Positions 36,080 through 48,700 of a stretch of 64,000 bases of DNA are shown here, piece after piece. This DNA comes from Acestrorhynchus altus. Its lineage: Eukaryota; Chordata; Actinopteri; Characiformes; Acestrorhynchidae. Location of the stretch: positions 25,099,434 through 25,163,433 of the forward strand of contig CM067519.1 of the NCBI GenBank assembly GCA_034509495.1. The letters are read 5' to 3'. The translations under genes were made by a program, and so were the position numbers. Under the pieces are notes generated by a model. That model was not told where the DNA came from and did not search any database. It saw only the letters and a program-made list of their open reading frames with translations. The number at the start of each line of letters is the position of its first letter. Within the stretch, counting starts at the first letter, position 1.

Positions 36080-36760
36080 GTGTTAGTGCAGTTTAAGCCG
36101 GAGACCCTGAATAAATGAATTAAATCTGACACTATCTTAAGAGTATTGTGCAAATAAAACATTTATGAATATTTGATCACATATTAATTTGACAGCCAAT
36201 TTTTTTTAAAGCAGTCAGCCACTCAAAGCATTTGCAGCAACGTGTCTTACTGCTTTACTCCGCTATGCTTGGCTGAGCTTTGCTCTGCTGCTGGGATTCA
36301 TTGCGGTGACATGAACCAGTCAGTAAAAGTACAGCTTATCGTTTTTTCTACGATCCCTCTGCAAAATATAAAACAGCACGTCCATTCTGTGCTCAAATAG
36401 CAGGGTCGTAAATAGGCTTATAAAACTGCATCTGAGTATTTTAACGGCAATTACAGTTTCTGCATCCAATACAATTTTAATACTCAATAAATGCATCTTT
36501 AATGTTTTCCCAGAAAATAAACTGGCCTCATAAACATCTGTGCTCAGGTGGCTTAAACCATCCACTCAGATCATCCCGAGTCACTGGAAATTAATGGGTC
36601 ATCTTATCTGAACCATTTGGCTTTTCTGTGTTTCCTCTTGGACGTCAGCCACCTTGCAGAAATCCCCTCAGCGCTGCCAAAACCTGGGGGGGAGCACTTT
36701 CCAGGAAGAAACGGAGCAGCCTGTCAGGTGGGCATTTCATCACAGCCTGCCAAACCATTT
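36080..36760. other. no gene seen
   Basis: AT-rich, no exon signals. Confidence 0.35.

Positions 36761-36762
<2 letters not shown>

Positions 36763-36819
<57 letters not shown>
36763..36819. repeat. (CA)n microsatellite
   Basis: About 28 units. Confidence 0.95.
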
Positions 36820-36823
<4 letters not shown>

Positions 36824-37168
36824 ACTAACTATGCACACTGAAAAATGAGATGCACTGAATAAGGGGGCAGAAATATGAGTTTTATGCACAACGGCAAACT
36901 ATATTCTATCATTCTTCTTCCTCCTGTTCTAATTTGTTAACCCCAATCTTCTGCCCCAGTTTGGAACTGCCCCAACCCATATGATGCTCCTAACACTAAG
37001 AGGGTGAAGACGAGCACACTCCTCCTACGATACCCTTTGTTATGTAATGATGGCTTTGTACCAGAATCTTTATTACTGAACCAACTGACTGCAGGGTTTA
37101 TGCAACACTGGAAGGAAAGATCGTAAATTGTAAATTTATAATAATGTATGTTTACAGTACGGGTTGAC

Positions 37169-37170
<2 letters not shown>

Positions 37171-37218
<48 letters not shown>
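37171..37218. repeat. (TA)n microsatellite
   Basis: About 24 units. Confidence 0.95.
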
Positions 37219-37221
<3 letters not shown>

Positions 37222-37224
37222 TAA

Positions 37225-37462
37225 TTTCTCCAGGGCATGTTTACTGCTCTGTCCACGTTTACATGCTCAACCTGCATACAGACTCTGACTGATCAGAGAG
37301 AGGGGGCGGGGCTGATGCTCAACCTGCATACAGACTCTGACTAATCAGAGAAAGGGGCGGGGCTGATGCCCAACCTGCATACTGACTCTGACTGATCAGA
37401 GAGAGGGGGTGGGGCTGATGCTCAACCTGTGTATGAATGGATGGATGGATGGATGGATGGCA
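37225..37462. repeat. 52-bp tandem repeat inside a dispersed repeat, then (TGGA)n
   Basis: Three units of GCTCAACCTGCATACAGACT...GGGGCGGGGCTGAT, each about 52 bases. The same non-tandem sequence occurs at 19205 and 55300, so this copy expanded locally. A (TGGA)n run ends it at 37438-37461. Confidence 0.85.
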
Positions 37463-37844
37463 ATTTTAAACCCTGTAATTAGTCCCACACTTCAGTCCTT
37501 CAAAGTGTGTTTAGGGTCAACAGGGTTCTTTATTCTAGGAAAAGCAGTGAAGCACGCTTTGTCCTCAAATACAGTCACAACAATAGCAAAGAAAAGCCAA
37601 AAGCCCCAGGCGTCAAAGTAAGTGACCTCTGAATGACTTTCTTAAATAAACAGTAATTATCAAACATGTAAAACACTTCCCGAAAAGTGTTCCAAACATT
37701 TCCTACATCATTAAACCACCTCCACCAGTGCGGACTCCATGGAATCCATGAATATATGCTTTTGGTGCTGAATTCTGACCCGATGATCAGTAGAAATCCA
37801 GATCAATCTGAGCAGTTTACACTTCTATAGTGTTTAACTGTCCA

Positions 37845-38330
37845 GTAGGGAAGTGAGTGCCACCGGTCGGAAGTCATTCAGGTCACATGGTCGGCTCTTT
37901 TTTGGAACTGGAACTCCCCACCTGCAGGCTGAGGGTGAAGTGATGTTGGAGTGGCTCACCCAGTTCTGCAGCGCAGGTCTTCAGCAGTCGGGGACATACT
38001 TTCTCAGGGCCTGCTGCTCTCCTGGGAGAAAGAGGTCTGTGTTGTGGTGGTGGATTGGGGGGGGGGGAGTAGGAGGGGGCAGTTGCTGTGGTGGGTGGGT
38101 GGGGATGCGTTGAGGAAAGGAGAGATGGATGCAGTGAGGGAGAGGGTGTGGGGTACATGGGCTGGTTGAACCGGTTGAAGAAGTCGTTCATTTCGTTCGC
38201 CTTCTCCACTGTTCCCCCCACATCTCCGGTCTTGGTATTGTGGCCTGTGATGGTTTTCACACCTTCCCAGACCTCCAGCTCCACGCTGATGGTTGTGAAC
38301 ATTACCTGCAGGACATTATGCCACACCATT
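37845..38330 (-). mobile_element. LINE reverse-transcriptase fragment (5' part)
   Basis: The minus strand encodes W-E-G-V-K-T-I-T-G, V-E-K-A-N-E-M-N-D-F-F-N-R-F and V-C-P-R-L-L-K-T-C-A-A-E-L, then D-F-R-P-V-A-L-T-S in another frame. These are landmarks of fish CR1/L2-like LINE polymerases. Frameshifted and truncated. Confidence 0.7.
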
Positions 38331-38359
38331 GGCTATTTCAGCTGTTTCTTCTGAAATCA

Positions 38360-38610
38360 AGGATATTCAAAATTTCCAGGGACAATTTTCTACTAGGTAG
38401 AGTATTGCCATGAAGATTTGATTGCATTCAGCCATTAGTGAGGTCAAGATGTTGGGCAGTCACCACCCCACAATATGCCCAACTCATCTGGAGCTCCATC
38501 AATCCAAAGAACACAGATCCACTGCTCCACAGCTCAATGCTGGGGGGCTTTATACCCTTCTAGCCCACGCCTGGGAGTCAAGGGGTGTCCATAAACAATT
38601 GGACATGTCT
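38360..38610 (-). mobile_element. remnant of the GTATTGGGACAC family
   Basis: Carries TTTGATTGCATTCAGCCA and an end GGTGTCCATAAACAATTGGA in the order expected for an inverted copy. Confidence 0.5.
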
Positions 38611-39059
38611 GCATTTCTATTGTATGCAATTAAGTTCAACTTAAATAAGTAAAAATTGGAAATCAGTCAAGTCTTTAGCAACACTGATTAGCATTTAAAC
38701 AGTAATTAAAGTCGTGGTTGGTGGCCATAATCGTCCTGCTGTGTCGTTCACTTTCCTCAGCAGTCTGTTTACAGTAAGACAGTACACGCCCTTCACGATA
38801 GATGATCATTCAAACCGAAAGCAGACACAGGGCAAGGCTGGAAAGTCCCACTCTCTTCAGCACAGATAAGGTGGTCAGTGCCACCATCCTGCTCGGGCTC
38901 AATTTATCACAGAGCAGATAAGAGACTCCTTCACGATAAAGTAGTTTTCCTGTTTGTAAGAAAGGCGCACAGTCATGATTCCAGAGCTTGATCTCAAGAT
39001 CATCTGAAGGTAAAATTACTAAGACTGTGACTGTGTTCTCCGAGTGGCTCAAATGCAAT

Positions 39060-39275
39060 ACTGCATCACTATGAGCCGAAGACCACAGGGCATCAGCAGC
39101 CGGAGTCCGAGAGGGCAAAACTGGCCAGGCTCTATCTGGGTGGGTAGATGGCGCTCTCTCCCCACATCACATCCAGTGGGATGCTGGTCAGTACAGACAT
39201 CTCTTGGCCGCTGTATCAGAGTTGTGGACCCGGCCGTTTCCTCTGAATGCATTGGCTGTGCAGTGATACAATGAC
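39060..39275. repeat. dispersed repeat with a CTCF-core-like motif
   Basis: GGGTGGGTAGATGGCGCTCT (39139-39158) sits in sequence resembling a common fish interspersed repeat. The 12 bases GTAGATGGCGCT (39144-39155) fit the CTCF core. Confidence 0.4.
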
Positions 39276-39821
39276 GATATAATGAGTTTGATTAGAGGTG
39301 GTGTATCGTGCTCGTCCCTCCTAATGTTGGGAGCATTGTATATTTAAGGGTCCAAATTGGGACAGAACATTAGAATAAATAAATAAAAGTCCAAATATTC
39401 CAGTTAAAATTCCATTAAAGTATCTCCTAATCTGAGAAAACAGGCAGAACTACACATCAGTCAGAGACCAAATACACAGTAGACAATGTCAATATCACAA
39501 AGAGAAGTCATTGAAAATTTTAAATTGTATAAAATATTTAATTGATTTCTTCCTTCATTTACAATATTAAAGACAATTAAAAAGATTCATTCACACCCTG
39601 TAATTCAACCTCCATCTGTCTGTTAATACATTAGTGAAAAACACCAACAGTGTTTTACTAGAACCTGCCAAAACCATCCCCCACACACTCACCCCACACA
39701 TACCACATGTGCGCGCGCACACACACAAACACACAAACCCACCATACCAAATGAGCAGTAACACAGCTATCGAATTTTGGCTAAATGTGGAATTGATCAT
39801 GCTTCATTCATTTTCTATCAA

Positions 39822-39852
<31 letters not shown>

Positions 39853-40000
39853 TTCATCAGTAACAAAATATGAAAAATAAATAATAACAGTCAAAGTGAG
39901 CTGAGCTGAAATTTCATCAGAACAAATCACTCAAGGCAGCAGAAAGAGCTAATGACCACTTCTTATGACCTGATCAGAAGAGTGTAGACAAGGTACCAAC
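39276..40000. other. no gene seen; simple repeats
   Basis: (CA)-rich 39709-39745 and (AAT)n 39823-39851 in AT-rich DNA. Confidence 0.5.
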
Positions 40001-40017
40001 AGAGTCTATAAAGTACT

Positions 40018-40135
40018 GCAGTAACATCACAGCAGTAATAACTGTAATAACATCACTGCGGTAACATCACAGCAGTAATAACTAATAACATCACTGCGGT
40101 AACATCACAGCAGTAATAACTAATAACATCACAGC
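40018..40135. repeat. short minisatellite (about 45 and 38-bp units)
   Basis: TAACATCACAGCAGTAATAA recurs three times with CATCACTGCGG spacers. Confidence 0.8.
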
Positions 40136-40247
40136 ACTGATTCAAACTGAAAACAGGTGCTTATGAGTCATAAAGGGCAGCACTGACTGCACAACTGCAA
40201 ACAGAACGATTAAAAAGATCAAAAAGAGAAAGAAACTGGCCGTTTAT

Positions 40248-40249
<2 letters not shown>

Positions 40250-40286
<37 letters not shown>
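40250..40286. repeat. (GA)n microsatellite
   Basis: About 18 units. Confidence 0.95.
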
Positions 40287-40290
<4 letters not shown>

Positions 40291-41171
40291 CATTCTCCAA
40301 TATTCTCAGTTTCTGGTAGCAGGTCTGTCAAAGGTTTAACATCATCTCAAAGTATCAACTTATTTTCCTTAAAATATCTAAAATGCATGAAAGTAGCCTT
40401 CAGAATAAACAAGGCTGTTGATTTAGTTTATAAAAGTGACTTTTCACAAAATTACAATTAATAAAAAATAAAATAAAATATGGCACTAAGTCCAAATAAA
40501 AAAAATCCAAAACATTATTTGATGCAATGGGGAAAAAGTCCAAAAGTCTATAAATAAAAAAAAATTAATTATTTCAAGTCAGTAAGTCCTCATTTAAAAT
40601 TAAAAAGCATTTTTATAAAAACAAACAAAAAAAAATGTTACTGTGCCTTTAAAATTGATATATGTAAATGAGATCTTTTCTGATTGGCTGCACCTCATTC
40701 AAACAGAGCCTGGGCTGGAACACTTTTTATTACTTAAGTGTGGCTGAGCAGACAAACTGTAGACTGATTCACAGACGTGTGAATGTGTTGGTTTTTGTAA
40801 CATCACAAACAACCGATTCAAAACCATCCGTTTTTGGCAAGAAGTGTCTGAATATGAAAGTTAAACCAAAAATCTCTGTACAAAAAAGAAACTGTCCATA
40901 TTAAACTGAGGTCAAATGTAGTTTTGTAAACCAAAAACCAAACTTCAGAGTGCTGTGAATCGCTGTTCTGAATGCAGAACAAAACTGTGCAAAAGCTTAA
41001 AGCACTTATTAGAAATATTACTAATATTGGAATCAAAACAAATGAAATTCCTACTAAAAGGTTGTGGTTGTTCATCACTGTGTTCATTAAACCAAGTTCT
41101 CAAAAAAAAAGTGATTTTATTTCATTATTATTCGATTTTGATTCATTTCTGGCACTTTAACAGTTCAACAT

Positions 41172-41560
41172 TACGTTAATGAGGTTCTGCAACCAGTGGT
41201 CCTACCTTTTTTGAACACACACTCCGGTGCTCTGTTCCAACAGGACGACGCTCGTCCACATACTGCTGCCGTCTCAAGATCTCGTCCTGAAGATACAGAT
41301 ACTACGCCGTGGTCGGTCTCGTCTCCAGACCTGTCCCTGATTGAAAATGTGTGGACGCTATTGGACGCTCTATCAACACTCCACCCCTACCACACCATCT
41401 GCAGAACTGAATGAGAACATTCAAGCTGCATGGGATGGATCATCACAGGACACCATTAGGAACCTCTACAACTCCATGCAGAGACGTCTGGCGTGTTGCG
41501 TTAAACCCGACGCCGTACTGAGAGACACCACTTCTGTATGTGTTGATCAATAAATGTTGA
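41172..41560 (+). mobile_element. Tc1-like transposase C-terminal remnant
   Basis: F-Q-Q-D-D-A-R-P-H-T-A carries the second catalytic Asp, and S-P-D-L-S-L-I-E-N-V-W the third acidic residue of the DDE/D triad. Truncated at the N terminus and frameshifted near 41400. It lies just past the PIGO 3' end on the opposite strand. Confidence 0.8.
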
Positions 41561-42116
41561 TCAGATCAGTGTAATTTTTTTGTATTTAATTTTTTTGTTT
41601 TTAATTTTTGTTCCTGCTGTTGATCTGTTCTAATATGATCTGGATTTGTACAGTAAAAATCTCTTATTCCTAAAGAAATGTTTGAGAAATGTTTGAATAA
41701 CCTCTACACAGGACTGTATATTCCCTTGAGGTCACCATTCATCACAGTAGCTCACCAAGTGTCGTCCATGTCCTTTCAGCCCTTCAGTAAACCGGTGGCA
41801 GAGTCGGTGGTGTTCATGGCAGTATAAAGGCATGCTTTACTATCTCTCCAACATTCACGGCAAAATGTTCTCCGACTACAAAGGCAGCGGTGCCACGAAT
41901 GGCTGGGAATAAGAGAACAGAGTGTCTGTGTCAACAAAATGAGTGTAGAACCTCAGCAGCAGTCAGTGTCCCCTCACCAGCTCAGAGAAACAGAGGTCAG
42001 TCGTGACCACTTTGGTCCAAACATAACAGCGGCCTGCAGAGGAGTCTGAGGAACATGCCGCTGTTCTCCTTCATGGTCTTGGCAGTTGGGCTGGGGAAGG
42101 ATGCTGACCTTCAGTG
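41561..42116. other. probable PIGO 3' UTR and downstream DNA
   Basis: No minus-strand AATAAA; an ATTAAA (41590-41585) lies at the Tc1 remnant edge and may serve as the poly(A) signal. Confidence 0.3.
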
Positions 42117-42246
42117 CTACCTAGAGCTCTGGGGAAGGAGCTTCTGAAATAAGCGAGCCACGGCCATGTCCACCCTCAGGACCAGAGCGACTCCCACCAG
42201 CACAAACACACTGCTCACGATGAAGCCACTAGCCTCGAACATCAAC
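42117..42246 (-). CDS. pigo: PIGO coding exon 12 and stop
   Basis: Acceptor GTGCACGCAG|G. Encodes L-M-F-E-A-S-G-F-I-V-S-S-V and the last membrane helix, ending in TAG (42119-42117). I found no clear AATAAA on the minus strand in the next 550 bases, so the 3' end is not placed. Confidence 0.92.
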
Positions 42247-43545
42247 CTGCGTGCACACACAAACACACAGAGGGCATCAGAAAAACGTGTAAAGAGGGGG
42301 AGGGGCTTATACACAGTCAATCAAATCAAACCTTGTTCGTACACAATGTGGGCAAAAGTATTGAGACACCTGTTCACTCATTGTTTCCGGAATCTACGGT
42401 ATTAAAAAGAGTTTATCCGGCTTTTGTTGGAGTCAATTTATGTCTAAAGCACATTTAAAAGACTAGACAAGTCAGACAAACTTATATCCTTATATAGAGA
42501 GACAGGCAGGTCCACAGTTTTAAAAGTGTGAGGTCATTCCCAATTCCATTTATATGAGACTGAACAAGGGGGCTTTAGAGGATCCATTAAACAGAAGAAA
42601 AGCCATGTAAACATGTGCATCCAATTTCTGTCCCTTCTTTCGTTCCCACACTCGGACCAAAGGCCCCAAGTGTGAAGGAACGAGATGAATTTGCAGGTGT
42701 ATGGAAATGGACGCTCATACTGGTCTACCAGCAGTGGCAGAAATCCCAGCCTACAGGAAATTACGTTGGTGGGCTTCAGTTCCCTGTGGAGTGTTCTTTC
42801 GGAACCTGAATCGAAGGACTTGCATTGACTTCTAGAACTGATTTTCAATCACCATCAGGTTCTACTTTTGGCTACAATTCCGAGGAACATCACGAGAGAG
42901 ATTTCTGCCACCGTTGGTAAACCTGTATGAGCGTACGCTTCCATGCACCTGCAGATCCACCTCCTTCCTTCACACTATTGTCTTTGGCCGACCAAATGAG
43001 ACACGTCCAATGAGACGTTCACTGTTTTGTTCACATTTACAAAATAAGTGATTACACTTTAATTCTTGATCACATTTAAAACCAAAGTGATTGACGATGC
43101 AGAGCCAGATTTGCCCAAACTGATTTACCCATTTTCACAAATACATACGGTGACGTTCAGCAGCTGTTAAACTGCGCAGCTGCTGAACGTCAATGTCAAA
43201 CAACATTTAAGAGCAGATGGGGTTGGCGCGTCTGATGGCACTTGGGAGTCCATTCCAAAAGCGTGACCCCTTTTCTGTTTAAGCTGAGACCATAGAAATG
43301 CAGCACACACACAAAGCATGTCAGCAATGTAAGCATTGGCGAGTCCATTTAAACTGAATTTAATGCCATTTTTAATCTGATTCTGTAAGGCACTGGAAGA
43401 CAGTGAAAGGACATTAAAAATGTCTTCCATATCAGAGACATTTACTGTAGAAATGATTAGTCAAATCAAAATCAAACATGAGCCCAAAATTTGCTTGCTT
43501 CATCCCTCAATATGCAAAAATATCAAAAATAGGGATTAACTATAC

Positions 43546-43594
<49 letters not shown>

Positions 43595-43703
43595 CATACA
43601 CTCACTTGGGTGCAAATACTTTCCACACCATGAGGTGTCTCCTGAGGATCGCTGCAGCACACACTGATGCCAACACCTGTATACATATACAAACAAGTAA
43701 AAA

Positions 43704-43793
<90 letters not shown>

Positions 43794-44823
43794 ACTTTAG
43801 TGGCTGGTAATCATTTTAGAACTAACTGATATTATAGTTGTAATATAATAATAACAATAATAGAATTATAATGAAATTACACCCATTTAAATCACAGTGT
43901 TACGAATATTCAAGCAGTGAAATTGGAGTAAAACTATAATTCAAAATCCTACATAAATGAAACAAATATAATAAAACCACTGTTTTTAAAGAACACAGGT
44001 CCTGACCAAAGTGTAAAGCTGCCTAAAGAAAAGTGTAGGTGGGATATTTTGTATCAGGAAATGCTCCAGGCAGAAGCAGAGGGAGGCAGTCTGGAGCCCA
44101 AATCACAATTAAACAAAGTAAAAGAGGTGACAGGAAACTGCTTTTGTATTGACAAGCAATTAATAAAAGTACAGTCTGATTGTATACTGCCTCTGAGGAG
44201 AACACAATAATCAGGAAAAATGGGTCAGAGCATGAGCAGCACATAATACATTACGCTAATTAACATTCGTTACGTTAGTCAGCACTTCTCCTTACTCCTT
44301 CAAAATGTTCCCACACTGGACCTGGAACGCGAGTATGAAAGTCCTCTAAACTTTCTGGATGGAAAAATAGATATTAGCTGACAGACCAACGACATTTTCC
44401 ATATTTTTTTTATCTGGAACCTATTTCGAAATGCAGCCGGGAGGTCAGGCATTTGTTCTACAACAGACGCCACAGATGCTGGACAACATGGTGTGAAAAA
44501 CTACAGCAGCAGTAAAACTGTATTTCACACTGTTACGGTTAAACTTCGGGAGTTAATCCGCGATCCATTTGTATCCCAAACCGGAGGGGAGGCTTTGGGG
44601 GTGTGGTTAATGTGCTCTGCATGGAGGGCTTTTTATTGATGCACCGGTCATTACACACACTGCATTTTTTTTCCAGCACGATAAAGGTCACTGTCTGCTC
44701 ACGGGCTTGACCTCTCCGCAGACGAGAGAACAGACCAGTGAAGTCTGGCTCATTCAATTAAACACAATGGTTAATATTGAGGTCAGCAAAAATTATCGAG
44801 GTCACATCCGTTTATTGTGTGAT

Positions 44824-44871
<48 letters not shown>

Positions 44872-45060
44872 CTGTGCTCCGCTGGCGAACAGATAACGCA
44901 GAGCGAGCTGCAGGAGTGCTGAACTGAACTGCTGAGGGTTTTCTCGCAGCCTCATCTCCATGACAACGTCATCCCCATCCTCCCCTGCGCGACTGGTTCG
45001 AGTTCCACGCACCTCACATACCAGTGGCCAGAACAGCAGCAATGGACACCCGACTAGTGA

Positions 45061-45119
<59 letters not shown>

Positions 45120-45665
45120 TTAGCAAGGTAACATCCACATCTCTACATACTTGGGCAAAAGTATTGGGACACCTGCTCATTCATTGTTTCTAACAGTATT
45201 CAAGAGAGTTTCTGTTGCTTTGTTGGACTTTGTACAGTCCAGGGAAGACTTTCTACTAGATTTGGGAACATTGCTGCAAGGATCTGATTGCATTCAGCGA
45301 CAAGAGATCAAGATGAGCACCACCACATCCGTCATGCTCATGTGGGAGGAATGTGGACTAGGTGGGTTGCAGGTAGGCATCCCACTTCACATCGGTCCAA
45401 TCTAGGTCCCATGTGGAGTGTACACTACATCACGTTTGACCCCCCTTCATCACATCATGGACCATGGTGGGCATATGAGGGACTGCCCATACATGCCCCT
45501 CACGGACATGATATTTGGGACAGCACCTCATCTCCAACTCCCCAACCTGTCCCAAAAGTATTGGATGGAGCACCACCATTCCAGAGAACAATGCTCTGGT
45601 GCTCCACAGCTGGTATTAGGCATGGTGCCTATTCTATCTGCAGTACTTTTCTACATGGACTACAC

Positions 45666-45734
<69 letters not shown>

Positions 45735-48700
45735 TTGCACATCAATGTCAGCAATGGGTACAACTTAGAATGCATTCATCAGAATAGGTGTCTGCAAACG
45801 TTTGAACGTAGTGCATGAGGAGGACTTTGAACTTCAAATAATGTGTCCACTATATGTTACATCCCGACTTCAAAGCCCAGAAGCTATGATGATCAAAGAA
45901 CAACCAACAATGCCAGCTCATTTCATTTTCTCTTCACTGCAGATACAGTTGATCAAGCCAAGACATGGAGCGTGTGCAAAATTATCTAGACACTCCTGCT
46001 GATTGATAACGGACACACTCACTGCTGTGCATAGGCAATGAAAAGTGAATGGAGTGCCCTGGAGCATGATTTCAGAAGAAACAGTGGCTTGGTATCTGCT
46101 CCTATGGTTTACAGACAGCTGCTACTACTGTATTAAAAGGCAACCAACAGCCAATCCTCCAGAACCCTGAAGAGCACAGAGAGAGGAGGTGTGGCTAAGA
46201 GGCCACTGTTGTTGCTCTTTAAGTTAGGTACTGCATATTTAACATCAGGTCACAGAATGTGAGAAGATGCATGATGTTCCATAGCATGTTCGTCACATTA
46301 GCCTAGTCTTCTCGCTCCAGTGCTGCACGTCATCTGAAGCGAGAGGAAAAACAGAGCACACTCCTTTGATCTTCTAGCCAGCCTACCTGCAAACAGGATG
46401 TGTGAAGCGAAGGTGTTCAGGGTGACGAGCGTGGCAGGAAGCACTGTGCCAGAGTGGCCCTGCGGGAACCCAACAAATGCAGCACCCCACTGGATGGAGG
46501 GGAAGGTGGGCAGGTGGCCGGTGGCATGGAAAAACTGGGAGGCAGCCAGGGACCACAGAACCACTGGAGCCCACGGCACGCTGAAGATATCTGAGGAGGG
46601 ATCAGAGGAGAAGGACCGAGTACAGCAGTATCAGTAAAACAGCTATTTTCACATTATTATGGAGAAAAAAAGGAACAACAGAAGGGCTGTAATTATAGAA
46701 CCCCAGCGCCATCTACTTCAGAGTGTGGTTCCATACCCAACCTGCAGACTAAGCGCTCTATAAACAATGATCTCAGGTGCCACAGCTAGTGCCCCCTGTT
46801 CTAAGCATGTGTGTTCACTGTACACTAGTGTGTGTGCAAGTACGCGCCACAGATTTCAGACATTACAAATAGACATGAAACAAATAGAGAATCTGAGCTT
46901 ACTGGAGTGACTCTGCAGACTGGAGAGAGTGCTGGAGGAGGCATGGAGGTGCAGCAGTGCCGCAGCCTGCAGCAGCATCAGCAGGAAGGACAGTGCCATG
47001 CCTTCCGGGTGCAGCAGCAGCAGCCCCAGGCCCAGCATGCCACAGAGTAAAACCAATGGAGCAGAGTAGACCGTGCCCAGCCCGTAGGCCTCCACAGCCG
47101 GCCGTCCATCTGCTTCAGCCTCCTGAGACCCGCCGTCCTCCAGAGATCGACGGATGCGCTGGTACAGCTGTGGTATGAGGTGGTGCAGCTCTGCCTGAGG
47201 GCTGATTCCTGTGCTAGCGCGGTACCTAGGCGGTGGCATGGAGGGTCCACGGGAGTTCAGAGGAGCCCTAGTCTTCAGGAACACAGTCAGAGGGTCCAGC
47301 CACAGCAGCAGGAGCCCAAGGCCCAGCAGGCCAAAGGAGACCCTTGGCAATGCCACCTGCGCCAGACTAAACAGAAATCAGGAATCGGAATAAGTGGGAG
47401 AGGATTTATGGATTGAGAAGAGGTGGTACAGTGCATTGAGTGTCTCAATCAAAAATTAATTTTATAGTAACGTAGTAAAGAATTTATGGCAACAATAAAC
47501 AACAGACACAACTTGGTCTTGGCTTACGACGGCAATCAGAAAAAACCGACCTGATCAACTCCGCCAGGTTTCTGAAGCTGTCCTCCGGAGTGGAGCCAAC
47601 TGCCCAGTGCAGACCCATGCAGATGGACGCCAGAGGGAGAAGGAAGCGGGCTGTGAACACAGTCACGCTGGTACAGTTTAAGTTCCCATAGTGTCTCAGC
47701 CAGCGGTGCAGCAGGAAGGCCCAGGCGCAGAGCGAAGCGAGGGACAGGACGTAGTGCAGGTTGCGCATGCGGCTGTCCTGCACACGCGAGAGCGGCGTGA
47801 GAAAGGCCGAAGGCTGGCAGGACCCCTGCTCCTCACGGCAACTATGGAAAGAGAGGGAAAGGTAGAGGCAGCCCACCAAAATGCCCACACTGACCAGCAG
47901 GGCAGTGTTCTCCCGCCGGACTGTAGAGAGGGGCAGGCTGGGTGGGAGAAGTCCTGGAGGCTTTTGCGTGTCCGGAGGAGGACTGGGCACCAGGAGCCCA
48001 TCCCAGTTCAGCCAGAGAGGCACATAGAGGCCCAGCGTGAAGAGCAGAAAGGTGACCACGCGTCCCTCAGAGATGACGTAGCTGTCAGAGAGTAGAGAGG
48101 CACAGCGGAGGAGGAGAACAAGGAGCGGTGCAGGGAGTCGCCAGAGAGAGAGTCGTCCACGAGAGCTGCAGGACAGAAATTTTAATATCAATTGGGATAT
48201 ACGGTATGAATTACAATATATTAAAAACATTAGTGATGCAGGACACGATGTGATTACACGATGATATCATACTGTATCAGTGATATGTGATGTATTTAAT
48301 TGATTTAATTAATTACAATCAATTATTGTAATTGTTAATTGTGCGCAATCCTACCTGATGTGTGTGAAAGCCCGACGTAGCCTCCACAGCAGCGTGACCT
48401 CGGACACCATCGTCGTGGCTCCGAGACACCACGAAACCTCCACAAACCCCTGCGTGAAGAGGTGACCTGCAGCTACGCTTCCTCCCACCAGCAGCCCGAA
48501 GAGTATGGGCACCTTCAGCACACTGTCTTGCAGGACCATGAGGGACAGCTCTGAGAGGACGTAACACACCATACACGCAAGGCCAATGACCAGCAGGCCC
48601 GCTACCATTTTGAAGGGATTAAAACGGGCCCAGGAGGCGCGGCAGGTCTCCCTGACGGAGCTCAGGTAAGCCTGCATGGAGGCCACGAGCTCAGGTGACG

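Noticed and set aside
37883..38329. 148-codon minus-strand frame
   Set aside because: Recognised as a broken LINE reverse-transcriptase fragment, not a host gene.
45288..45818. 176-codon plus-strand frame
   Set aside because: Lies wholly in a non-autonomous transposon plus its (TG)n tract in a PIGO intron, antisense to the gene.
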